Shown here piece by piece: positions 1 to 8,506 of a stretch of DNA of 64,000 bases (position 1 is the first letter of the stretch; the number at the start of each line of letters is the position of its first letter). Source of the stretch: Craterostigma plantagineum (taxonomy: Eukaryota; Streptophyta; Magnoliopsida; Lamiales; Linderniaceae); assembly GCA_027422505.1 (NCBI GenBank), contig JAPQWV010000736.1, positions 62,001 to 126,000 on the forward strand, in the 5' to 3' direction. Position numbers and translations under genes: made by a program. Under the pieces are notes generated by a model. That model searched no databases. It was not told the DNA's origin and was given only the letters and a program-made list of their open reading frames with translations.

Positions 1-320
1 CCTGCTCCTTCAAGAGTTTGAATAGAGATCCGAGACAAGAAAGGCACAGAGAATCTGGCGGCAGATCACCTCTCTCGACTAGAGGAGTTCGAAATCCATA
101 ACAAGGACGACAAAGCAATTCATGACACATTCCCAGACGAGCACTTGTACTCAATACAAGTGGTAAGTGATGATACTCATTGGTTTGCAGATTTTGCTAA
201 TTATCTTGTTGCGAAGATTCTACCAAAGGGGTACACAAGCCAGCAAAAGAAGAAATTCTTTTCTGACTTGAAGTACTACTTTGGGAAGATCCGTATCTTT
301 ATAGGCGATGGGCAGATCAG
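1..320 (+). pseudogene. Athila-like pol remnant: RNase H end and linker to integrase
   Basis: From about base 22 the sequence reads as the end of a Ty3/gypsy RNase H domain, with the signature ending ENLAADHLSRLE, followed by a linker that reads WFADFANYLVAKILPKG. Both are characteristic of Athila/Tat-lineage polyproteins. The reading frame is broken near base 20 and again near base 280, where the run of T is one base short compared with the frame needed for the following WEDP. The upstream reverse transcriptase lies outside the window. The fragment leads directly into the integrase at 321. The family call rests on remembered lineage features and no alignment was run. Confidence 0.8.
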
Positions 321-803
321 GTGATCCGACGATGTATCGCTTCTCCTGAGACGACGAAGGTTCTCGGGCATTGCCATAGCGGACCAACTGGAGGGCACTA
401 CGCAGCCAATCGAACAGCTCAGAAGGTACTGGAAAGCGGTTTTTATTGGCCTACGATTTTTAGAGACGCCCAACGGTACGTTGACATTTGTGATCAATGT
501 CAGCGTGCATGTAATATCTCTAAACGCGATGAAATACCTCAAAACTTTATTTTAGTTTGTGAGATTTTTTATGTTTGGGGTATAGACTTCATGGGTCCGT
601 TTCCTAGCTCGTATAATAATAAGTACATTCTGGTTGTCGTAGACTATGTGTCTAAGTGGGCCGAGGCGCAAGCTTTGCCCACGAACGATGCTAGGGTTGT
701 TGTTCGATTTTTACGAGCATTATTTTCACGATTTGGGGCACCTAGATGCATCATTAGTGATCCAGGCACTCATTTCTGCAACACCCAATTTCACGTACAC
801 TAG
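321..803 (+). pseudogene. Athila-like integrase, zinc-binding and first part of core
   Basis: A 160-residue stretch holds the integrase zinc-binding domain, with His near residues 17-26 and the pair C57 and C60, followed by the first half of the DDE core. Catalytic candidates are D89 in the GIDFMGPFP motif and D147 in IISDPGT. The residue after D147 is Pro where most relatives have Arg. GPTGGH and the LPTNDARVV motif point to the Athila branch of Ty3/gypsy. The apparent start is only where the open frame begins, because pol is a polyprotein. A frameshift near 795-808 separates this part from the catalytic Glu segment downstream, so the enzyme is broken. Confidence 0.88.
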
Positions 804-808
804 AGTGT

Positions 809-1468
809 TATGGTGTTAGACACAGCTTATCCACCCCGTATCACCCTCAGGCTAGCGGTCAGGTAGAAGTAGTGAACCGTGAGTTAAAACGTATCCTTGA
901 GAAAACTATAGATGGGAACCGTAAGGAGTGGGCGAATAAGCTTAATGATGCACTATGGGCGTATAGGACTGCGTATAAGACATCGATAGGCACTACACCG
1001 TATAGATTAGTCTACGGAAAGGCATGCCACCTCCTCGTAGAAATCGAACATAAAGCCTATTGGGCAATCAAGTCATTAGACATGGATTTGGGGAAAGCCG
1101 GCGAAAAGCGGCTACTCCAAATTAATGAGCTAGACGAGTGGCGTTTATCAGCTTATGATAACGCCAGGATGTATAAGGAGCGTTCAAAAGCCTATCATGA
1201 CAGCAAAATTAGGCACATACGAGAATTTCAAGAAGGGGACATAGTCCTCCTCTTTAATTCTCGACTTAGGCTTTTTCCTGGCAAGCTTAGATCATGTTGG
1301 TCGGGACCGTTCACTGTTACTCGTGTTTTCTCATACGGTACTGTTGAGATTTCAGGTATGGGACAAGGTACTTTCAAGGTAAATGGACATCGGTTGAAGC
1401 ATTACCATGGAGGTGAGGAAGACTTGAGCGACAAGGAGGTATTATACCTCGACTTCCAGCAGGCATAA
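809..1468 (+). pseudogene. Athila-like integrase, end of core and C-terminal domain
   Basis: In the next frame the integrase resumes with [10 protein letters not shown], which holds the third acidic residue of the DDE triad. The C-terminal DNA-binding domain follows, with [14 protein letters not shown] and [11 protein letters not shown]. The frame ends with the stop at 1466-1468, just after a short acidic tail. The typical Athila pol end is followed by a GC-rich stretch ending GGAGGCAACCCATG at about 1530. That same stretch recurs at about 20050 and 40450 in the second Athila-like element. Residue order and length fit the family, but the frameshift before this segment makes it a remnant. Confidence 0.87.
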
Positions 1469-2332
1469 GACAATAGGAGGTACGTCAGGCTGAGACGTTA
1501 AAAGAAGCGCTTCTTGGGAGGCAACCCATGTATTTTCATTTATGTTTGATTATAAAAAAAGAATTTATTAATATAAAACTATATATATTAAATTAAATAA
1601 AACAATAATAATAATAACATTAAAAATTTTAATGAGTAATAAATTTAGTGCAAATATTGAGGATGGTCACAACGCAGAATCTAGAGACGAGATAGGAACG
1701 ATAGTTTTACTTCATAAAAGATGGTTACCATACCATTACAACGTGTGAAGATCCAACACAAAAGCAACTAAACTGCGAATAACACAAAAGACAGAACAAT
1801 AGTTTATTTTGCTTCATAAGGGCGGTTACACACGAAAGCAAGTAAAACTCCAAACAAACCCAAAAGAAGAGCAAGGTAGAGTGATAGCATATCTAAATTA
1901 TGACGAATCCTTGCATATTCTTCACTCTCATTCTCACGGCCTTGCTGCTGTCCCCCAATTCATAGTAGCTAGATAACTCTGAATATCGAAAATAAGATTG
2001 TTGAAGACGTGGGATTTATGGTAGATGATGCTATTGTGTTGTTCTACCAATGTCTATTTATAGGCATGAATGGCACAAAAATATCATTATCATACCCGGC
2101 AAATCCATTAAATGATACAGATAAATTTTTGACTTGGAAAATTTGACGCCGCGTGAGAAAGTGATATTTCCCTTGTCGATTATCAGATTTTTCCTCGCGC
2201 AAATCGTTCTCGAAAAATTCGTCGATTGCATGTCAATCATAGTTAAAATATATATTAAATAATAATAATCACAATACTTAAAAAAAAAGAAAAAAAAGAA
2301 AACAAATAAAATAAAATAAATAATAATAATAA

Positions 2333-2363
<31 letters not shown>

Positions 2364-2389
2364 TAAAATAATTAAAAAAAATTAGTTTG
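1469..2389. other. Non-coding spacer between Athila pol and env-position ORF
   Basis: No coding signal is visible on either strand. The spacer begins with the conserved pol-end stretch, then becomes AT-rich with ATA/AAT runs. Two passages resembling each other (about 1700-1760 and 1800-1860, both with a TTCATAA...GGTTAC core) suggest a diverged local repeat. Whether part of it is an insertion cannot be judged, because no second copy of this stretch exists in the window. Confidence 0.6.
2278..2382. repeat. A-rich and AAT microsatellite tract
   Basis: A purine-rich run of A with scattered G passes into a long series of AAT and AAAT units. It lies directly upstream of the palindrome cluster at 2390. 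Confidence 0.9.
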
Positions 2390-2560
2390 TCACGGCCCGT
2401 GTCTCAATAATCACGGCCGTGACACGTGCTTGTTTAGCTCACTGCCCGCCGTCACGGCCCATGACCCATGTGTCACGGCCGTGACTGCGACGAATGAAAA
2501 CCTTCTGCTCCTATTCACGGCCTGTGAATTGTTATTCACGGCCGTGAAGTGTTCGATTTT
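2390..2560. repeat. Cluster of TCACGGCCGTGA palindromes in Athila env leader
   Basis: Perfect or near-perfect copies of the 12-bp palindrome TCACGGCCGTGA, and half sites such as CACGGCCC, recur about every 20-50 bases. Examples lie near 2410, 2450, 2475, 2515 and 2535. The same motif forms a larger array in the LTR of this element (6955-7450) and of the second Athila-like element (21480-21960). Function unknown. Confidence 0.85.
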
Positions 2561-3198
2561 AACACTTAAAATACCATTTCAACCCTCTATTCGTCTTCTT
2601 CACGTCAAAATCAACCACGATAGAAAGTTACTCGTCTCTTTCACTCCAAAATCACCACATCTCCGACCACATCCGCAGCTCAAACTTCAGGCGACACCAA
2701 AAATCCATCTTTCCTCTGTTTCAACGTTCTTAAATCGACGAGGTATGAGCTCTTATCTCCAAAATTATATTTTGCGAATGCGGGTTTTTTTCGAGATTGG
2801 GATTGATTTTCGTGTTTACATTGCTCTCTCATGGATAGATTGATGCTACAAACACTTTGGGCTAGCCAGATTTCTCGATTTAGTCCTTTAATTGTGATTT
2901 GGGACGATGAATCCTAATTTCAAAAATTTGGGATTTTTGGAAGATTTGACGAAATTGGTTGCTTCTTATGGTTTGTTAAGCATTGATTAATCATCTAGAG
3001 TTGGAGATTGTACTTGATTAATCGATTATTTCACTTGGAAGGAGTATTTTACCTTGTCTATTATGTGTTTGACAAAATGCCGCTTTGAATTTGTACATGT
3101 TCTTGCTTTAGAATTGTCAATTTTGTCGTTTCGTTGGTCGAGTCGAGCTGTGTTGATTATTTTTTTCTCGCCAACTAACATTTGGACTTCTAGGTACT
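2561..3198 (+). other. Leader of the Athila env-position ORF
   Basis: T-rich non-coding sequence runs up to the ATG at 3199. The bases just before the ATG (pyrimidine run, then TTCTAG, then GTACTATG) look like a splice acceptor, which would fit expression of a gene downstream of pol from a spliced RNA. That is an inference. From about 2665 onward the sequence is duplicated at 32638. Confidence 0.45.
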
Positions 3199-4513
3199 AT
3201 GGGTAAAAGCCGCTCAGCTGCATCAACGAGTCGTCCACGTCGAGGCCAAGGCACGACGTCACTGCTAGAGTCTATGGGGCAGTTTGACGATGAGACACAC
3301 CAGGCCCGTTACAACCGGCTAAAGGTTACGCAGTTCATTCAGACCGATCAGATTGATCATGACACGCTGGCGAAGTATCACATCGACCACCAGTGGCCGG
3401 GTACGTGTCCCCAAGCGGATGGCTCGAATTCTTTCACATCGACGAGCCGGCGTACAAGGAGCTCGCCCTAGAGTTCCTTTCCACCTTCGCCCACGAAGAT
3501 TTCAGTGTCAACAAGACCATATTTCGGGCATTTAACAAGGAGCACACGGTGGACATAGGCGACATCTGCCAGGCAATTGGAGCAACGGTGCCATCTTTCG
3601 GGAACCGAGGACCTTTACAAGATTTGTACTACAAATACTATCTTGAAGGCCCAGAGTTTCGACAGGCCTGCTGGGCTGAGATTACACGACCTGGCGAGCC
3701 ACCATTCAATGTCAATACATCAAAGGCCTCGTCGCTCAGAAGCCCAGGCCTGCGATATATCCACCGTCTCCTGACTACCTCGCTCACACCAAGGGGCGAC
3801 TCGCACGGCGCGATTAGCCTTCGCGACCTGTTCTACCTAGCCAGGATGCAGCGCGGTCAACAGGTACACTTGGGGATGGCCCTGAAATATGCATTTGCGG
3901 CTCAAGCTGATGTTCTAGTCACGGGAAGCTCGCAGTGGGGCCATTTGTTACGAAGCTTATCAAGGGGCTTAACTTGTGGCCAGTAAATGCACCAGAGATG
4001 GCGAAAGTGGGTGGGCGAAATCTGGTGAATGAAGACATGATGTTGAAAATGAAGATGCTGATCAAAGCGCCCAGTTGGTCCCGCTCGAATAAGGTTTACG
4101 TCTGGCACGAGGTCTACCGTGGGCAGATGGACCTCGGCAACGCATTCCCATAGTCACTAGAAATCGAGGGCGTGGGGCCATTTCCAGTTCACCCCGACAA
4201 TGCCGGACCTTCCCATTGCTCCGGCTATCACGAGGGCGAGTCCTCGGGTGTCGCTCCTTATGCATCAACTGCAAAGCTTCACACATTGCGCCAGGAAATG
4301 CTACGCTACAATGAGGAGGCCCTACGACGTGATGAGGAGACAGGACGCCGCAAGGACGAGTATGAGCGTCGAAATGAGGAAGCCCACCGACGCTACCGCG
4401 AAGAGCAACAGCGCTATGAGCAGGCCCTTAAAGCCATGGACGACGCGGTCAGGCGATCACAGGAGTCACTGGCATTCCTTCGCCCTCGGCAGCCCTCACC
4501 ACCACCACCTTAG
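3199..4513 (+). pseudogene. Athila env-position ORF with coiled-coil tail, copy 1
   Basis: The ATG at 3199 opens a protein of roughly 430 residues. Its body contains YIHRLLTTSLTPRGDSHGAI and LFYLARMQ, matching the plant Athila ORF family that sits after pol. The tail is very rich in Arg, Glu and Lys with heptad-like spacing, a likely coiled coil, and ends in SPPPP. No signal peptide or membrane segment is visible, so the label env-like rests on position only. The frame is broken by one missing base near 3390 and another near 3914, and by an in-frame TAG at 4151. The duplicate at 33171 is intact at the two frameshift points but broken elsewhere. The stop at 4511 is shared. Confidence 0.8.
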
Positions 4514-5015
4514 TTCCGATTTCATTTGGGATGTTTCTTGTGTATAACACATTTTGTTTGGTCTAGTCATCCCGACACTGTTGATGATTATGACTCGTTT
4601 TGCTATCTACTTTTTATTTCGATCGTGCGTTTAATTTTTCTTTTCAATGTTTTCAGGAAACGTGTCACAATTTACATCACTACGACCCAAAATATTTCAC
4701 AATCAGTCAAACAACCATGTTCAACTACATCAAATGCTCGAGGCAGGACCACGCCGTTTTTTCAGGGGAGTCACGTTCTTTTCAACTTCTTTTACCTTCC
4801 TTTTATTTATTTTACACGTTGAGGACAACGTGCATCTCAAGTGTGGGGAGGGGGAATTTTGTTTGGGAATTTTGTTGAAAATTTACGTGACAATTTTTAT
4901 GACGTGCTGTGGTTATTAAATCTATAGAAGTCTGGCATGATTGTTTGCGTTCATCTCGAAGTTGGATTGCATACTAGGGAGTCTAGTGAGCGATACATGC
5001 ATCATTGATTTAATC
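4514..5015 (+). other. Non-coding sequence after the Athila env-position ORF
   Basis: No coding signal. The stretch is T-rich and contains a polypurine-tract-like motif at 4819-4855. The LINE fragment interrupts it at 5016. Confidence 0.6.
4819..4855 (+). promoter_or_regulatory. First polypurine-tract-like motif of Athila element
   Basis: The stretch starts TTGAGGACAACG and ends AAGTGTGGGGAGGGGG. The same two-part design (TTGAGGACAA, then TGTGGGGAGG) is found immediately before the LTR at 6723-6757. This one lies about 1.9 kb upstream of the LTR, so it cannot be the tract that primes at the present LTR edge. Confidence 0.6.
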
Positions 5016-5618
5016 TTTTTTTTTGGAAATAGCCCGTATATATATAAGAAGAAAAAGAATGTACATGCGTGAATGAAAACACACACAGCTACCACGCAAC
5101 ACGCCACAAACGTCGAATGGCCGCCATCTGTAAGGCATACCTAGTAGACGTGCCATTCAAACGCAGACAACACAAATCAATAACACAAGCAACAAGATGC
5201 TCAGGCGTAGTCGTAATGCCCTCCCGCCAGCGCTTATTGCGAGCAAGCCAAATGTGGTAAACCAGCGAAGCAAGTAGGTGTCGAGAAGCCAGAAGCAGTA
5301 GATGCATACCCCTCCACCGTCTAGCAGCCCAGGCAAGCCCCTGAGTCCAGTCCTGAAAAGGCCAATCCCATCGGATCCTGCGTCGCAGAAGCCGCAGGCA
5401 AGTGCGGGAGAAAACACACTCAAAGAAAAGGTGGGTGGTCGTCTCCATAGTGAGCGAATCACAAAGTGGACAGGCCTGAGTACCCGCACGCAAAGCCACC
5501 CAAGGCTTATCCCTCGTCGATAAGCGGTCTCGAATACCCAACCAGAGGATGAATTCATGACATGGAACCCTAAGAGGACCCCCAAAAAGAGAAGCCCAAG
5601 GCACCACAACCCCATGCG
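5016..5618 (-). pseudogene. 5'-truncated L1-type LINE end with zf-RVT domain, copy 1
   Basis: The minus strand carries an open frame from 5607 to 5089 that matches the zinc-binding domain found after reverse transcriptase in plant LINEs. It shows FILWLGIRDRLSTRDK, then C46, C49, H59 and C64 in the ACPLCD and HLFFEC motifs, then W-rich sequence. On the + strand the element begins with nine T at 5016-5024, which is the poly(A) tail of a minus-strand LINE. The reverse transcriptase and endonuclease are missing, so this is a typical 5'-truncated insertion. The related Athila tail at about 20500 lacks it. Clear target duplications were not found. The right border is placed only to within about ten bases. 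Confidence 0.85.
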
Positions 5619-6722
5619 ATTCGCATGAATAGACATAGTATTACTTTGAGAGATTCGCACACATAACCCATGTTTCGTTGTGAGAGTTTGAGCTGACGAG
5701 CTTTTGCTCATTTTTCTTGGTATGTGTGAGTAGTGCATACTTTACGTCTCTCTAGAACTTGCTCGTTTGATACGCATTGAAATTGCTTTAGAGTGTGTTT
5801 TGTATGAATATGATGAAGGCATTAGGAAATAAGTCCACGGCCAAAGTTCACGACCACGATCACCGTAGTTAGCCACTTTGTGCCTAAGCCTTTTTATTTC
5901 TTAAACCTCATATTTTCATAAGCCGCTAACCTGAATAAGCCTCCAGAGATCATTTGAACCCGAGTTAAGTAGAAGTGAAGGTCGAATGTCAAAGTCGAAA
6001 GCGAGTCGGATGACCCCGACACCTCCGAGACAACGCCGAAAGAAGTAGAGAACTCCTCATTAATAAAAAAAAAAGAAAGAAAAAAAAAGAAAGAAGAGTG
6101 AAAAAAAAGGGGCGTAGGAAGGAGGAGAAGTGAAGCAATAGGAGAATAAACTGCTGTGAAAAGAAAGAAAGAACATTTCCTTCGATAATCTTCCAGTCTC
6201 GTGAATTCCACATCATCGCTCATTTTGAGACGTGGGAGAAGAAAGGCTTAGTGGAATGTACCAGAAATAAGAAGAAATGAAGACGGCGTAACCAGAAAGG
6301 CTAATTGTTGGCGCGCTTTAGACAATGACATGAAGACCGACACGACTGCTACTCATATGTGATTCCACTACCACCTCATTACTATCTGCACCCATTTAAC
6401 CCGAAAAAGACCTTCTGATTCATACTAACTGCTTTAAGTAGTAGACGTGCGATTGACTTGCAAGCATATGGTTTAGACTAGATTATTGCATGAATTGAGT
6501 GATTCACCGATTTATTAGCCTATACACTGAGTGGTTTGAGTGAATGCCTGTGAGGTGTGGATCTCGATTAGTAGTGCTAAGGAAATTCGTGTCGATAAGG
6601 GCTGATTGTTGTTGCAGTGTCCATAATTGCTTGCTTGATTCAATTTTGTGTTTTCCATCTGCATTGGTGAATTGTGAATGGTCGTGCCACTATCTTGTTA
6701 CCTTTTCTTACTTCTAATTTGC
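5619..6722 (+). other. Athila 3' non-coding region before polypurine tract
   Basis: Non-coding sequence shared with the second Athila-like element (20530-21300), including TCTCTCTAGAACTTG and the run ATTAGGAAATAAGTCCA. A purine-rich A/G tract occupies about 6062-6110. No gene is visible. Confidence 0.65.
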
Positions 6723-6757
6723 TTGAGGACAAACAAAAGGTTAAATGTGGGGAGGTT
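6723..6757 (+). promoter_or_regulatory. Polypurine tract of Athila element
   Basis: TTGAGGACAAACAAAAGG followed by AAATGTGGGGAGG directly precedes the TGATAAACG start of the LTR. This is the expected plus-strand primer position for an Athila-type retrotransposon on the + strand. Confidence 0.8.
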
Positions 6758-8462
6758 TGATAAACGTATTTTAATACGTTTATTGTTGCATTTATTGGGT
6801 TATAATAGGATATTTTTTGTCATTCCATGCATTTCTTAGTTCTATTTACACCCATTTAAATATTGTAGGACCTTCGAATGATTATCGAGCGAAGAGGAGC
6901 GAAAACGAGGCGAAAACGACGCGAAAATGGCCAAGTATGAAGATGTCAGGCAAGAGTCACGGCCGTGACTCACCTCGAAGGGGCCGTGAACAGAGGCAGT
7001 ATGCTTAAGGACAAGGTGTCACGTCCGTGAATGTCTATGCACGTGCCCGTGAACATGGGCAGTGACTTTTATTTCAAGAGTCACGACCGTGAGCCTTGTG
7101 CGCGTGCCCGTGAATCCCGGCCAATTGAACTCATCGATGGAAGCATCACGGCCGTGAGTATCACCTCATGAGGCCGTGAAATGCGGCAGTAGCTCAAATG
7201 TTTAAGTCACGGCCGTGACTCGACATGCAACTAGCCGTGACGCTCGACAGAAACTAAGCAACGCAACATTGCCCGTTGTCACGGCCGTGACTTTAGATGC
7301 AAGAGGCCGTGACTCTCTCCAGAAAGTCAATATTTAGGGTTTAAGCCACCGTCACGGCCGTGACTCCTATTGCATGAGGACGTGAAGGGTTTAAAAAAGG
7401 CAAAAAGTCAGCCTAAATGCATAGTTCACGGCCGTGAAGGCCCGTTAAGTGGTTGTGAACGTGCCAAATTTCAGGGTTTTGGCCCAACTTCGATGCATAA
7501 AAGGGGAGTTCTTCTCAAAACTCAGGGACAACCTCATAGAGACGAAAACTTAGAGAAAAAGAGAGGAGGAAGAACACTAGAAGCTGCTCTTTCATTCGGA
7601 GACACGTAAGGGACGATCCAACAACGAAGCCACGCTCATTTGATCGAGGAACGAGAGCTCCACCTCAGAACCACCATACTCACTTATTAGGGAAGATTTT
7701 ATGAGTTCTCTATCCTCGTTTTCCTTAAATCTCGTTGTTGTTTTGCCTAATATGAGTAGCTAAATCTCTTGTGTGTTCGGGAATAGATGAACGTTGGGTT
7801 ATGTCGTAGTTAAGGCATAGGATAATCGTCAACACGTGTATTCAACTATTTATCGTTCTATGACACTGCTTCTTCGCATCAATATGTCTATGTGTTGATG
7901 TGAATTTATGGTACCTCATTTAGGGCGTCAGCTAAATAACTACTAGGCCATTCGTAGACGTTAGGATCCGAGTATAGGGCGACAGCAAATACTCAATCCT
8001 CGCCGTTTGGTAATTAATGATCTTAAATTCCCACGAACGTATAGGGCGACAGCAAACTCATGAGTGGGTAGAAAGTTACCGCGATTTAGTCGATATTCAC
8101 GTAGAAACGATAATCCGTAGCCTTAGCCGACAACACCCTTCGGATTCGAATCCCGAACACATATTTATTATCTTCACTTATTCATACATTTCCTAGTTGT
8201 GCTCTCTTAGTTATTTCTATTTGATTAGATTAATCCGTTAAAATAGCATAGCATAAATCAATCCCGTTATTTACATAGGCTAAATATCGAGTGATAGGTT
8301 ATTACTAGTAGTCAAGTTATTCTTCGTGTTCGATACTCGGATACTCGCTATAGCTATTCTACAAACGATAGATACACTGCCTATCGCGCGTGGTACTAGT
8401 TATAACATATTCGTTTTAATTATTACTTGAGTTTAATATATTAAAGTACACGCACGCAATCA
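6758..8462 (+). repeat. 3' LTR of Athila-like element, copy 1
   Basis: The LTR begins TGATAAACG right after the polypurine tract. It ends at ..GCAATCA here and at ..GCGATCA in the duplicate (36722-38421), as expected for TG...CA ends. It is about 1.7 kb long and contains the palindrome array at 6955-7450. The U3 start (TTATTGGGTTATAATAGG) is shared with the LTR at 21308. The matching 5' LTR must lie upstream of the window. The right edge is inferred from the Athila LTR convention, because no primer-binding site follows. Confidence 0.8.
6955..7450. repeat. Array of TCACGGCCGTGA palindromes in Athila LTR
   Basis: About eight units of roughly 60-75 bases each start with TCACGGCCGTGA or a one-base variant and usually carry a half site such as GGCCGTGA 15-25 bases later. 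Units are seen near 6957, 7018, 7079, 7146, 7205, 7278, 7350 and 7425. Units differ in their spacers, so the array is old or the palindromes are under constraint. Confidence 0.88.
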
Positions 8463-8506
8463 ATCGCGCAAAAGAAATTATGTAACTTAAATTTGCCATG
8501 TCATGG

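Noticed and set aside
276..542. Open frame on the strand opposite the Athila integrase, one of many such antisense frames over pol and LTR regions
   Set aside because: It overlaps a clearly homologous coding segment on the other strand and has no recognisable motif of its own.
2390..2560. Palindrome cluster considered as a CRISPR-like array
   Set aside because: Units are 12-bp palindromes with irregular, non-unique spacers in a plant retrotransposon. No regular repeat-spacer pattern and no cas genes.
5016..5618. LINE open frame considered as a host RNase H-like or zinc-finger gene
   Set aside because: Poly(T) at one border, truncation and the zf-RVT pattern fit a dead-on-arrival LINE end. 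It is identical in the duplicate only because the whole block was duplicated.
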